Assembly (NCBI RefSeq): GCF_001654495.1
Contig: NZ_CP015849.1
Coordinates: 3,695,501-3,759,500 of the forward strand
From: Streptomyces sp. SAT1
GTDB taxonomy: Bacteria > Actinomycetota > Actinomycetes > Streptomycetales > Streptomycetaceae
Reading direction: 5' to 3'
DNA length: 64,000 nucleotides
Within the stretch, counting starts at the first letter, position 1, and the number at the start of each line of letters is the position of its first letter. The notes under the pieces were generated by a model. The model was not told the DNA's origin, searched no databases, and was given only the letters and a program-made list of their open reading frames with translations. The translations under genes were made by a program, and so were the position numbers. Shown here piece after piece: positions 1 through 8,517 of the stretch.

Positions 1-345
1 CTCCGCGCCCGCCTCGCGCCAGGCCCGCTGTCCGGCGCGCATGGCGGGCAGCAGCACGTCGAGGTCCGCGTGCGGATACGTCACGCCCAGCTCGATGCCG
101 TACGGCGAGATCTCGCCGCCCACCCAGTCGTCGGTGCCGGGCTGGCCGAGGTCGAGGCGGGTGCCCAGCAGGGCGTCGAAGGCGGCCTTGCCCGCCGCGG
201 CGTCCAGGCTGCCGTGCTCCCCGTAGGCCTTGGGGTGCTCGGGGTGGGGCGACCAGTACGCGCGCGTGCGGATGGCCTCCAGCGCCTGGTCGAGAGTGGG
301 CCGGTGGCGGGCGATCAGCTCGTGCGCGGTCGGTGCGGCGGCCAT
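1..345 (-). CDS. paaN: Phenylacetic acid degradation protein PaaN, N-terminal part
   Basis: This is the first 115 codons of a gene that runs off the left edge of the window. The protein begins MAAAPTAHELIARHRPTLDQ and continues with segments such as RAYWSPHPEHPKAYGEHG and DDWVGGEISPYGIELGVTYP. I recognise these as the N-terminus of actinobacterial PaaN, an aldehyde-dehydrogenase-fold protein of about 550 residues associated with phenylacetate catabolism. The catalytic part lies outside the window. The ATG at 345 is preceded by an AAGGAG ribosome site on the minus strand. It is divergent from the paaH-like gene, and a palindromic operator sits about midway between the two starts. Confidence 0.85.
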   Translation of the reverse strand, partial: MAAAPTAHELIARHRPTLDQALEAIRTRAYWSPHPEHPKAYGEHGSLDAAAGKAAFDALLGTRLDLGQPGTDDWVGGEISPYGIELGVTYPHADLDVLLPAMRAGQRAWREAGAE

Positions 346-434
346 GCGGGACCAACTCCTTGTCTGGAGAACTCTTCGTCGAGCTCATGACCTGGCGGAA
401 CCATGGGCGTGGACGGCCGGTCAGGGTTAGAGTA

Positions 435-448
435 ACCGAACGATCGGT
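435..448. promoter_or_regulatory. TetR-type palindromic operator between paaN and paaH
   Basis: The 14-mer ACCGAACGATCGGT has ACCG/CGGT arms and a central CG. It lies about 90 bases upstream of both divergent starts (345 and 539). The core matches ACCGnnCGnnCGGT, the centre of the motif I recall for PaaR, the TetR repressor of phenylacetate genes in corynebacteria. A close copy lies at 3447-3460 before the bkd operon. The likely binder, by inference, is the TetR protein encoded at 2050-2640. Confidence 0.6.
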
Positions 449-538
449 CGGGACAAGGGGGTCCGCCGCATCTGTGGAAAAGTCGGGCCAGGGGGGTCCG
501 CCGCGTCCGTGAAAACGCCGTGCGGGAGGATCGCGCAC

Positions 539-2053
539 ATGACAGCACTCGACCTCAGCAGCCCCGTGGCCGTCGTCGGCACCGGCACCATGGGCCAGGG
601 CATAGCCCAGGTCGCGCTGGTCGCGGGCCACGTCGTACGTCTGTACGACGCTCTGCCCGGGAAGGCCGCCGAGGCGGCCGCCGCGATCGGCGCCCGGCTC
701 GACCGGCTCGTCGAGAAGGACCGGCTCACCGGCGCCGAACGGGACGCGGCCCGCGCCCGGCTCGCGCCCGCGGAAAGCCTCGCCGAGCTGGCCGACTGCG
801 CCCTCGTCGTCGAGGCCGTCCTGGAGGACCTGGACGCCAAGCGGGCCCTGCTGACGGAGCTGGAGGGCATCGTCGCCGACGACTGCCTGATCGCCACCAA
901 CACCTCGTCCCTGTCGGTCACCGCCGTCGGCGGTGCGCTGCGCGGCCCCGGCCGCTTCGTCGGCCTGCACTTCTTCAACCCGGCGCCGCTGATGCCGCTG
1001 GTCGAGGTGGTCTCCGGCTTCGCCACCGACGTCACCTCGGCCACGCGCGCGTACGAGACGGCCCGCGCCTGGGGCAAGACCCCGGTCGCCTGCGCCGACA
1101 CCCCCGGCTTCATCGTCAACCGCATCGCCCGCCCCTTCTACGCCGAGGCGTTCGCCGTCCACGAGGGGCAGGCGGCCGACCCCGCCACCATCGACGCCGT
1201 GCTGCGCGAGTCCGGCGGTTTCAGGATGGGCGCCTTCGAGCTGACCGATCTCATCGGCCAGGACGTCAACGAGTCCGTCACGCACTCCGTATGGCGGTCC
1301 TTCTTCCAGGACGTGCGCTTCACCCCCTCGCTGGCCCAGCGGCGCCTGGTGGAGTCGGGCCGGCTCGGCCGCAAGAGCGGCCACGGCTGGTACGAGTACG
1401 GGGAGGGCGCCGAGCGCCCCGAACCGCACACCGCCGAGCCCGCGCAGCCGCCCGCCTACGTCGTCGCCGAGGGCGACATGGGACCGGCGGCGGAGGTGCT
1501 CGCCCTCGTCCGCGAGGCGGGCATCCAGGTCCGCGAGGAGGACGAGGACCACGGCACCCGCCTGGTGCTGCCGAGCGGCGGACAGCTGGTCCTCGCCGAC
1601 GGTCAGAGCTCCGTGGAGTTCCGCGACGTCGTCTACTTCGACCTCGCCCTCGACTACCGCCGCGCCACCCGGATCGCGCTGTCCGCCTCCCAGGACACCT
1701 CCCCGCGGACCCTGTCCGAGGCCATCGGCCTCTTCCAGGCGCTCGGCAAGGCCGTCAGCGTCATCGGGGACGTCCCCGGCATGATCGTGGCGCGCACGGT
1801 CGCACGGATCATCGACCTGGCGCACGACGCCGTCGCCAAGGGAGTGGCCACCGAGGAGGACATCGACACCGCGATGTGCCTGGGCGTCAACTACCCCCTG
1901 GGCCCCTTCGAATGGAGCCGCCGCCTCGGCCGCACCTGGGCCTACGGACTCCTGGACGACCTGCATCTGCGCGATCCGTCCGGACGCTACGCCCCGTCCC
2001 TCGCGCTGTACCGCCACGCGTACGCCACCGACAAGCGGGAGGCCGCCTCATGA
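539..2053 (+). CDS. paaH: 3-hydroxyacyl-CoA dehydrogenase, PaaH type
   Basis: A 504-residue NAD-dependent 3-hydroxyacyl-CoA dehydrogenase that oxidises 3-hydroxyacyl-CoA (3-hydroxyadipyl-CoA in phenylacetate breakdown, or 3-hydroxybutyryl-CoA) to the 3-oxo form. An N-terminal Rossmann fold carries GTGTMGQGIAQVALVAGH near residue 15. The catalytic region LHFFNPAPLMPLVEVV is near residue 145, and two 3HCDH C-terminal helical domains follow, as in the long PaaH subfamily. The ATG at 539 is preferred over the in-frame GTG at 509 because GGGAGGA lies at 524-530. Its stop overlaps the start of the TetR gene by four bases (ATGA), so the two are translationally coupled. Confidence 0.88.
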   Translation: MTALDLSSPVAVVGTGTMGQGIAQVALVAGHVVRLYDALPGKAAEAAAAIGARLDRLVEKDRLTGAERDAARARLAPAESLAELADCALVVEAVLEDLDAKRALLTELEGIVADDCLIATNTSSLSVTAVGGALRGPGRFVGLHFFNPAPLMPLVEVVSGFATDVTSATRAYETARAWGKTPVACADTPGFIVNRIARPFYAEAFAVHEGQAADPATIDAVLRESGGFRMGAFELTDLIGQDVNESVTHSVWRSFFQDVRFTPSLAQRRLVESGRLGRKSGHGWYEYGEGAERPEPHTAEPAQPPAYVVAEGDMGPAAEVLALVREAGIQVREEDEDHGTRLVLPSGGQLVLADGQSSVEFRDVVYFDLALDYRRATRIALSASQDTSPRTLSEAIGLFQALGKAVSVIGDVPGMIVARTVARIIDLAHDAVAKGVATEEDIDTAMCLGVNYPLGPFEWSRRLGRTWAYGLLDDLHLRDPSGRYAPSLALYRHAYATDKREAAS

Positions 2054-2640
2054 CCACGGCCAGACGCGACACGTACACGCCCCAGACGCTGCTGTCGGTG
2101 GCCGTGCGGGTCTTCAACGAGCGCGGCTACGACGGCACCTCCATGGAGCACCTGTCCAAGGCCGCGGGCATCTCCAAGTCGTCGATCTACCACCATGTCG
2201 CCGGCAAGGAGGAACTGCTGCGCCGGGCGGTCACCCGGGCGCTCGACGGGCTCTTCGGGATCCTCGACGAGGAGCACGCGCGCGTGGGCGGCGCCGCCGA
2301 GCGCCTGGAGTACGTCGTACGGCGCATGGTCGAGGTGCTCACCGCCGAACTGCCCTATGTGACGCTGCTGCTGCGGGTGCGTGGCAACACCGGGACCGAG
2401 CGCTGGGCGCTGGAGCGGCGGCGCACCTTCGACCACCGGGTGGCCGAGCTGCTGAAGGCGGCGGCCGCCGAGGGCGATGTGCGCACCGACGTGGAGGTGC
2501 GGCTGGCGACCCGGCTGGTCTTCGGGATGATCAACTCGATCGTGGAGTGGTACCGCCCGGACGGCGGCGGGGCGAGCGAGCAGGACGTGGCCGACGCCGT
2601 GGTGCGGCTCGTCTTCGGCGGGCTGCGCAGGTCGGGCTGA
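2050..2640 (+). CDS. TetR/AcrR-family transcriptional regulator (PaaR-like)
   Basis: A 196-residue TetR-family repressor. The N-terminal helix-turn-helix spans about residues 15-60, with recognition region AAGISKSSIYHHVAGKEELL. The remainder is the all-helical ligand-binding and dimerisation domain. It overlaps the upstream paaH-like gene by ATGA, so it is cotranscribed with an acyl-CoA enzyme, which suggests an acyl-CoA ligand. The palindromes at 435-448 and 3447-3460 are good candidate operators; if it binds both, it would coordinate the paa genes and the first bkd operon. Family assignment is firm; the PaaR-type role is inferred from context and motif. Confidence 0.85.
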   Translation: MTTARRDTYTPQTLLSVAVRVFNERGYDGTSMEHLSKAAGISKSSIYHHVAGKEELLRRAVTRALDGLFGILDEEHARVGGAAERLEYVVRRMVEVLTAELPYVTLLLRVRGNTGTERWALERRRTFDHRVAELLKAAAAEGDVRTDVEVRLATRLVFGMINSIVEWYRPDGGGASEQDVADAVVRLVFGGLRRSG

Positions 2641-2829
2641 CCGGCCGGGACCGGCGGCGTGAGCGGCCGTACGGGCACGACCGGGTACCGGGCGCCGTGC
2701 GGGACGAGGCCGCGGGTGCCGGGCTCGGCTGCGCGCCGGTGCCCGCGCCGATGGCCGTACCGCCGGCCGGCTCGGTGGCGGCCGCCTCCTGACGGACGGG
2801 CTGACGGACGGCCCGTGCGAGGGCGGCGC

Positions 2830-3345
2830 TCACCCCTGCGGTTCCAGGTCCTCCTCCTCGAACACCAGCAGGGTGCGGGTGCTGAGCACCTCCGGGATGG
2901 CCTGGATCCGGGTGAACACCACTTCGCGCAGGGCCCGGTTGTCGGGGGTGTGCACCAGCAGCAGGACGTCGAAGTCCCCGCCCACCAGGGCGATGTGCGA
3001 GGCCCCGGGCAGGCGCCGCAGCTGTTCGCGCACCGTGCGCCAGGAGTTCTGCACGATCGTCAGCGTGATGTAGGCGGACGTGCTGTGCCCGGCGCGCTCA
3101 TGGTCGACGCGGGCGCCGAAACCGCGGATGACCCCGTCCTCGACGAGGCGGTTGATGCGGGCGTAGGCGTTGGCGCGCGAGACGTGGACCCGCTCGGCGA
3201 CCGACCGTATCGAGGCGCGGCCGTCCGCCTGGAGCATCCGCAGGATGTCCTGGTCGACGGCGTCCAGCGGACGTGCGGGCGGCGGGGCGGACTCGCCGCC
3301 GTCCTCCGTGCGCCCGGCGTTCTCGGCCATTTGTTCAGATGCCAT
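2830..3345 (-). CDS. Lrp/AsnC-family transcriptional regulator
   Basis: A 171-residue feast/famine regulator. After a disordered leader of about 30 residues, the HTH (residues about 30-80) reads LDAVDQDILRMLQADGR and RVHVSRANAYARINRL. The RAM ligand-binding domain follows (about 95-165), including ALVGGDFDVLLLVHTPDN. The ATG at 3345 is chosen over an upstream in-frame start at 3426 because GGAGAGGTGGGG precedes it and the known fold begins soon after. It is divergent from a branched-chain 2-oxoacid dehydrogenase operon, so a role in sensing branched-chain amino acids or their keto acids and controlling bkd is a reasonable inference. Confidence 0.9.
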   Translation of the reverse strand: MASEQMAENAGRTEDGGESAPPPARPLDAVDQDILRMLQADGRASIRSVAERVHVSRANAYARINRLVEDGVIRGFGARVDHERAGHSTSAYITLTIVQNSWRTVREQLRRLPGASHIALVGGDFDVLLLVHTPDNRALREVVFTRIQAIPEVLSTRTLLVFEEEDLEPQG

Positions 3346-3388
3346 GTCCCCCCACCTCTCCGTCATGGACGTACTGCGTCTATAGCAA

Positions 3389-3414
3389 GCTGTGGAGAAC
3401 CGTTTGTCCACAGC
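3389..3414. promoter_or_regulatory. Inverted repeat in the Lrp-bkd divergent promoter region
   Basis: Arms GCTGTGGA (3389-3396) and TCCACAGC (3407-3414) are perfectly complementary across a 10-base spacer, in the 176-bp gap between the Lrp gene and bkdA. This could be a binding site for the adjacent Lrp protein. No promoter hexamers could be assigned with confidence. Confidence 0.4.
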
Positions 3415-3446
3415 CTGGGGCCGCATGTAGCCAAAATGTGCCGACG

Positions 3447-3460
3447 ACCGAACAATCGGT
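3447..3460. promoter_or_regulatory. TetR-type operator upstream of the first bkd operon
   Basis: ACCGAACAATCGGT differs from the site at 435-448 by one base (A for G at position 8) and keeps the ACCGA/TCGGT arms. It lies 62 bases upstream of the bkdA start. The near identity of the two sites implies one shared regulator, most simply the TetR protein at 2050-2640. Confidence 0.55.
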
Positions 3461-3521
3461 AGGTGGGGCGAGTCACAGCCGACGCGCCTCCCGTAGCCGC
3501 TCCCACGAGGAGGTGCCCGTC

Positions 3522-4661
3522 ATGACGGTCATGGAGCAGCGGGGTGCGTACCGGCCATCGCCGCCGCCCGCCTGGCAGCCCCGAACCGACCCCGCGCCGC
3601 TGCTGCCGGACGCGGAGCCCCATCGCGTCCTGGGCACCGAGGCGGCCGCGCAGGCCGACCCCGAGCTGCTGCGCCGTCTGTACGCGCATCTGGTGCGCGG
3701 TCGCAGGTTCAACGCGCAGGCCACCGCCCTCACCAAGCAGGGCCGCCTCGCCGTCTACCCGTCCAGCACCGGCCAGGAGGCGTGCGAGGTCGCCGCCGCG
3801 CTCGTCCTCCAGGACGACGACTGGCTCTTCCCCAGCTACCGCGACACGCTCGCCGTCGTGGCCCGCGGGGTGGACCCCGTGGAGGCCCTCACCCTGCTGC
3901 GCGGCGACTGGCACACCGGCTACGACTCCCGCGCGCACCGCGTCGCCCCGCTCTCCACCCCGCTGGCCACCCAGCTCCCGCACGCCGTGGGCCTCGCCCA
4001 CGCCGCCCGGCTCAAGGGCGACGACGTGGTCGCGCTGGCCCTGGTCGGCGACGGCGGCACCAGCGAGGGCGACTTCCACGAGGCGCTGAACTTCGCCGCC
4101 GTCTGGCAGGCACCGGTCGTCTTCCTGGTGCAGAACAACGGCTTCGCCATCTCCGTCCCGCTCGCCAAGCAGACGGCGGCGCCCTCTCTGGCGCACAAGG
4201 CCGTCGGCTACGGCATGCCGGGCCGCCTGGTCGACGGCAACGACGCGGCGGCCGTCCACGAGGTCCTCGCCGACGCCGTACGGCACGCGCGCGCGGGCGG
4301 CGGCCCGACCCTGGTCGAGGCGGTGACCTACCGCATCGACGCCCACACCAACGCCGACGACGCCACCCGCTACCGGGACGACGCCGAGGTGGCGGCCTGG
4401 CGCGACCACGACCCCGTCCTGCTGCTGGAGCGGGAGCTGACCGGGCGTGGACTGCTCGACGAGGACGGCATCGCGGCCGTCCGCGAGGACGCCGAGGCGA
4501 TGGCCGCGCGGCTGCGCGAGCGGATGAACCAGGACCCGGCGCTCGACCCCGCGGACCTGTTCGCCCATGTCTACGCCGAACCGACCCCGCAACTGCGCGA
4601 GCAGCAGGCCCTGCTGCGGGCGGAGCTGGCGGCCGAGGCCGAGGAGGGCACCGCCCGATGA
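3522..4661 (+). CDS. bkdA: Branched-chain 2-oxoacid dehydrogenase E1 alpha subunit (set 1)
   Basis: A 379-residue thiamine-diphosphate-dependent E1 alpha subunit. With E1 beta it decarboxylates branched-chain 2-oxo acids and passes the acyl group to lipoyl-E2, giving the isobutyryl-, isovaleryl- and 2-methylbutyryl-CoA used for branched fatty acids and polyketide starters. The ThDP/Mg motif begins GDGGTSEGDFHEALNF near residue 175 and ends at QNNGFA. YPSSTGQEACEV near residue 85 is also typical. The ATG at 3522 has GAGGAGG at 3507-3513; an in-frame ATG at 3531 is a possible alternative. The stop overlaps the E1 beta start (ATGA). No E3 gene is nearby, so E3 must be supplied in trans. Confidence 0.92.
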   Translation: MTVMEQRGAYRPSPPPAWQPRTDPAPLLPDAEPHRVLGTEAAAQADPELLRRLYAHLVRGRRFNAQATALTKQGRLAVYPSSTGQEACEVAAALVLQDDDWLFPSYRDTLAVVARGVDPVEALTLLRGDWHTGYDSRAHRVAPLSTPLATQLPHAVGLAHAARLKGDDVVALALVGDGGTSEGDFHEALNFAAVWQAPVVFLVQNNGFAISVPLAKQTAAPSLAHKAVGYGMPGRLVDGNDAAAVHEVLADAVRHARAGGGPTLVEAVTYRIDAHTNADDATRYRDDAEVAAWRDHDPVLLLERELTGRGLLDEDGIAAVREDAEAMAARLRERMNQDPALDPADLFAHVYAEPTPQLREQQALLRAELAAEAEEGTAR

Positions 4662-5662
4662 CCACCGTCGCGCTCAAACCGGCCACCATGGCCCAGGCCC
4701 TCACGCGCGCGCTGCGCGACGCCATGGCCGCGGACCCGGCCGTGCACGTCATGGGGGAGGACGTCGGCGCCCTGGGCGGGGTCTTCCGGGTCACCGACGG
4801 CCTCACCGCCGAGTTCGGCGAGGACCGCTGCACCGACACACCGCTGGCCGAGGCCGGCATCCTCGGCACCGCCGTCGGCATGGCCATGTACGGACTGCGC
4901 CCGGTCGTCGAGATGCAGTTCGACGCCTTCGCCTTCCCGGCGTTCGAGCAGCTCGCCAGCCATGTCGCCAAGATGCGCAACCGCACGCGCGGACGGCTGC
5001 CGCTGCCCCTGACCATCCGTATCCCCTACGGCGGCGGCATCGGCGGCGTCGAACACCACAGCGACTCCTCCGAGGCGTACTACATGGCGACCCCGGGGCT
5101 CCATGTCGTCACGCCCGCCACCGTCGCCGACGCCTACGGACTGCTGCGCGCCGCCATCGCCTCCGACGACCCCGTCGTCTTCCTCGAACCCAAGCGGCTG
5201 TACTGGTCGAAGGACACCTGGAACCCGGAGGAACCGCCGGGCGTCGAGCCGATCGGCCGCGCGGTGGTGCGGCGCACCGGCCGCAGCGCCACCCTCGTCA
5301 CCTACGGCCCCTCCCTGCCCGTCTGCCTCGAAGCCGCCGAGGCGGCCCGTGCCGAGGGCTGGGACCTGGAGGTCGTCGATCTGCGTTCGCTGGTGCCGTT
5401 CGACGACGAGACGGTGTGCGCCTCGGTCCGGCGCACCGGGCGCGCGGTCGTCGTCCACGAGTCGCACTCCTTCGGCGGACCGGGCGGGGAGATCGCCGCC
5501 CGCGTCACCGAGCGCTGCTTCCACCACCTGGAGGCGCCGGTGCTGCGCGTGGCCGGGTTCGACACCCCCTACCCGCCGCCGATGCTGGAGCGGCACCACC
5601 TGCCCGGTGTCGACCGGATCCTGGACGCCGTCGCGCGTCTGCAGTGGGAGGCCGAGGGCTGA
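4658..5662 (+). CDS. bkdB: Branched-chain 2-oxoacid dehydrogenase E1 beta subunit (set 1)
   Basis: A 334-residue transketolase-like E1 beta subunit. It contributes the other half of the ThDP site in the alpha2beta2 E1 tetramer. Characteristic segments are VMGEDVGALGGVFRVTDGL near residue 30, RIPYGGGIGGVEHHSDSSEA near residue 120, and a C-terminal transketolase domain with ERCFHHLEAPVLRV near residue 285. It starts within the bkdA stop codon and its own stop overlaps the E2 start by one base (TGATG), giving a tightly coupled three-gene operon. It is clearly a paralogue of the protein encoded at 20389-21366. Confidence 0.92.
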   Translation: MTTVALKPATMAQALTRALRDAMAADPAVHVMGEDVGALGGVFRVTDGLTAEFGEDRCTDTPLAEAGILGTAVGMAMYGLRPVVEMQFDAFAFPAFEQLASHVAKMRNRTRGRLPLPLTIRIPYGGGIGGVEHHSDSSEAYYMATPGLHVVTPATVADAYGLLRAAIASDDPVVFLEPKRLYWSKDTWNPEEPPGVEPIGRAVVRRTGRSATLVTYGPSLPVCLEAAEAARAEGWDLEVVDLRSLVPFDDETVCASVRRTGRAVVVHESHSFGGPGGEIAARVTERCFHHLEAPVLRVAGFDTPYPPPMLERHHLPGVDRILDAVARLQWEAEG

Positions 5663-7152
5663 TGGCACAGGTGCTGGAGTTCAGGCTGCCCGACCTCGGG
5701 GAGGGGCTCACCGAGGCGGAGATCGTCCGCTGGCTGGTCGAGGTGGGCGACGTCGTCGCCGTCGACCAGCCGGTGGTCGAGGTCGAGACGGCCAAGGCCA
5801 TGGTCGAGGTGCCCTGCCCCTACGGAGGCGTGGTCACCGCGCGCTTCGGCGAGGAGGGGGCGGAGCTTCCGGTGGGGGCGCCGCTGCTCACCGTCGCGGT
5901 CGGGGAGTCGGCGGCGCCGTCCGGACCGGCCGCGGCGAGCGGCACCGGTGGCACCCGTGGCGTCGACGGCAGCGGCGGTGTCGACGGCACCGGCGCTCCG
6001 GCGGGCTCGGGCGACGGCTCCGGCAAGGTGCTGGTGGGCTACGGCACGGCGGAACCCCCGGCGCGCCGCCGCCGGGTGCGTCCGGTGCCCGGCGGCGGGT
6101 CCGCCGTCACCACCGCCGCGCGGGCGACGACCACCAGGGACTCCGGGACCTCCGGGACTTCCGGGGCCTCCGAGGACTCGGTACCCGCGGTGGACGAGTC
6201 GCCGGTGGCCGTGGGCGGCGCTTCGCGGCCGGTCGACGGGCCGGTGCCCGTGATCTCACCGCTGGTGCGCAGAATCGCCCGCGAGCACGGGCTGGACCTG
6301 CGGCGGCTGCCGGGCTCCGGGCCCGACGGGCTCATCCTGCGCGCGGACGTGGAGGAAGCGCTCCGCAGGACGGGGGAGGCGGCGTCGTCCGGCGCGTCGG
6401 TACCGTCCGTGTCCGCCGAGCCGGTCGTCGCCGCCCCTCCCGCGGGGCTGTCCGCAACCGGCGCGGAGACCCGTGTCCCGCTCAAGGGCGTCCGCGGGGC
6501 CGTCGCCGACAAGCTGTCCCGCAGCCGCCGGGAGATCCCCGACGCGACCTGCTGGGTCGACGCCGACGCGACGGAGCTGCTGCGCGCACGGCAGGCCATG
6601 AACGCCGCGGGCGCGCCGAAGATCTCCCTGCTCGCCCTCCTCGCGCGGATCTGCACGGCCGCGCTCGCCCGGTACCCGGAGCTGAACTCCAGAGTCGACA
6701 CGGAGGCCCGGGAGATCGTCCGGCTCGGCCACGTCCACCTGGGCTTCGCCGCACAGACCGACCGCGGGCTGGTCGTCCCCGTCGTACGGGACGCGCACGC
6801 GCGGGGCGCCGAGGCGCTGACGGCCGAGTTCGCCCGGCTGACCGAGGCGGCCCGGACCGGCGCGCTCACGCCGGGGGAGCTGACCGGCGGGACCTTCACG
6901 CTGAACAACTACGGCGTCTTCGGCGTCGACGGCTCCACACCGATCATCAACCACCCCGAGGCGGCCATGCTCGGTGTCGGCCGTATCGTCCCCAAACCCT
7001 GGGTGCACGAAGGCGAGCTGGCCGTCCGGCAGGTCGTCCAGCTCTCGCTCACCTTCGACCACCGGGTGTGCGACGGCGGTACGGCGGGCGGCTTCCTGCG
7101 CTACGTGGCCGACTGCGTGGAACAGCCGGCGGTGCTGCTGCGCACGTTGTGA
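5662..7152 (+). CDS. bkdC: Branched-chain 2-oxoacid dehydrogenase E2 (dihydrolipoamide acyltransferase, set 1)
   Basis: A 496-residue E2 core component that transfers acyl groups from lipoate to CoA. One lipoyl domain occupies residues 1-80, with Lys45 in VEVETAKAMVEV as the lipoylation site. A Gly/Ser/Thr/Ala-rich linker follows (about 85-190), then a peripheral-subunit-binding domain (about 195-232, SPLVRRIAREHGLDL) that would bind E1/E3, another linker, and the catalytic domain from about 275. The active-site motif DHRVCDGG (His...Asp-Gly) is near residue 470. It is last in the operon; 111 bases separate it from the next gene. Confidence 0.92.
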   Translation: MAQVLEFRLPDLGEGLTEAEIVRWLVEVGDVVAVDQPVVEVETAKAMVEVPCPYGGVVTARFGEEGAELPVGAPLLTVAVGESAAPSGPAAASGTGGTRGVDGSGGVDGTGAPAGSGDGSGKVLVGYGTAEPPARRRRVRPVPGGGSAVTTAARATTTRDSGTSGTSGASEDSVPAVDESPVAVGGASRPVDGPVPVISPLVRRIAREHGLDLRRLPGSGPDGLILRADVEEALRRTGEAASSGASVPSVSAEPVVAAPPAGLSATGAETRVPLKGVRGAVADKLSRSRREIPDATCWVDADATELLRARQAMNAAGAPKISLLALLARICTAALARYPELNSRVDTEAREIVRLGHVHLGFAAQTDRGLVVPVVRDAHARGAEALTAEFARLTEAARTGALTPGELTGGTFTLNNYGVFGVDGSTPIINHPEAAMLGVGRIVPKPWVHEGELAVRQVVQLSLTFDHRVCDGGTAGGFLRYVADCVEQPAVLLRTL

Positions 7153-7263
7153 GGGCCGGTCGGGCAAGGGCCGGTCTGTGCGAACCGCCCGGCCCGGGGC
7201 GGCCGGCGGGTCCGGCGCGCGCCCGCGTTCCGGGCCCGCGCGGGCGGGACGCATACTCGGAGG

Positions 7264-8517
7264 GTGACCGCTCACGAGCCCGTCGGCGCCCAGGACGCCC
7301 CAGCCGGTGATCCGCCTCCGGCCGGTGACCCGTCCGCGACCGGGGATCTGTCGCAGGCCGGGGATCCACCGCCGGACGGTGAACCGCCTTCATCCGGGAA
7401 CCTGCCTCCGGTAGGTGGCCCTTCTCCGTCCCCGTTCCCGTCCCGGGCAGACGCCCGGCCTTCGCCCGGCGTCGCTTGCCCGTCCGGCGCCGCACCCCTG
7501 TCCAGCGCCGTGGCTCCGTCCAGCGTCCCGTCCTCCCCCGCCCACGACGTCGTCGTCCTCGCCGGGGGTGCCGCGCGGCGGCTGGGCGGGGTGGACAAGC
7601 CGGGGGTGCGGGTCGGGGGCAGGGCCCTGCTCGACCGGGTGCTCGGCGCGTGCGCCGACGCGTCCCTCACCGTCGTCGTGGCCGATCCCCGGCCCACCGC
7701 GCGGCCCGTGCGATGGGCGCGCGAGGAGCCGCCCGGCGGCGGCCCGCTCGCCGCGCTCGCCGCGGGACTGGCCCGCACCTCCGCTGATCTCGTCGTCCTC
7801 CTCTCCGCCGACCTGCCCTTCCTGCGGCCGGACGCGGTACGGCGGCTGCTCGCCGCCCTGCGGGCGGGCCGCGCCGACGGCGCGCTGCTCACCGACGCCG
7901 ACGGCCGCGACCAGCCGCTCGTGGCGGCCTACCGCGCGTCCGCGCTGCGCCGCGGGCTGGCGGGGCTCGCCCAGGAGCACGGCACGCTCGACGGGCTGCC
8001 GCTGCGCCGGCTGACCGCGGTGCTCGACCTCACCCGTGTTCCGGACGACGTCGCCTCGTTCGACTGCGACACCTGGGACGACATCGCCACCGCCAGGGCA
8101 CGCATCAGGGAGCATGGGCACGTGCTGGATGAATGGATTTCCGCAGTCAAGGACGAGCTGGGCATCGACCTGGACGTCGACACCGGAGTACTGCTCGACC
8201 TCGCCCGCGACGCCGCGCACGGCGTGGCCCGGCCCGCGGCGCCCCTGACCACCTTCCTCGTCGGCTACGCGGCGGCGCGGCAGGCCGGGGCGGGCCCCGA
8301 GGCGGTCGCCGAGGCGGCCCGCAAGGCGGCGGCACTGGCGTTGCGCTGGGCGGACGAGGACAGCGCGGCGGGCGAACCCGACGTGGCGCCCGACGCCACG
8401 CCCGACACCCGCCCGGACGCCGGCCACACGCCCGACACCCGCCCCGACGTCGGCCGCACGCCCGACTCCCCCTCGGACACCGGCCGTACCCTTCGCACCG
8501 GTCCGGACGCCGGATGA
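7264..8517 (+). CDS. MobA-like nucleotidyltransferase fused to a C-terminal DUF6457-type domain
   Basis: A 417-residue protein. Residues 1-95 are low complexity with repeated GDPPPAGDPS-like units. A MobA-type NTP-transferase domain spans about 98-285: VVVLAGGAARRLGGVDKPGV is the nucleotide-binding loop (GG..RLGG.DK) and LLSADLPFL the metal site. A helical domain (about 290-360, LDEWISAVKDELGIDLDVDT) matches the DUF6457 region seen in Streptomyces orthologues. The tail has repeated DTRPDAG-like units. It overlaps the MoeA-like gene by ATGA, supporting a shared molybdenum-cofactor role, probably guanylylation of molybdopterin. The GTG start at 7264 sits immediately after GGAGG, closer than usual, so the start is uncertain; a GTG at 7510 would remove most of the repeat leader. 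Confidence 0.75.
   Translation: MTAHEPVGAQDAPAGDPPPAGDPSATGDLSQAGDPPPDGEPPSSGNLPPVGGPSPSPFPSRADARPSPGVACPSGAAPLSSAVAPSSVPSSPAHDVVVLAGGAARRLGGVDKPGVRVGGRALLDRVLGACADASLTVVVADPRPTARPVRWAREEPPGGGPLAALAAGLARTSADLVVLLSADLPFLRPDAVRRLLAALRAGRADGALLTDADGRDQPLVAAYRASALRRGLAGLAQEHGTLDGLPLRRLTAVLDLTRVPDDVASFDCDTWDDIATARARIREHGHVLDEWISAVKDELGIDLDVDTGVLLDLARDAAHGVARPAAPLTTFLVGYAAARQAGAGPEAVAEAARKAAALALRWADEDSAAGEPDVAPDATPDTRPDAGHTPDTRPDVGRTPDSPSDTGRTLRTGPDAG

Noticed and set aside
520..2049. Plus-strand 706-residue frame joined to the TetR gene
   Set aside because: Its first 500 residues are Arg/Pro/Gly-rich shadow of the paaH frame; only the part from 2050 is a real gene.
7220..7246. Terminator after bkd set 1
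   Set aside because: Only an 8-bp stem with an 11-base GC loop, very close to the next gene's start; not distinctive in this GC-rich background.
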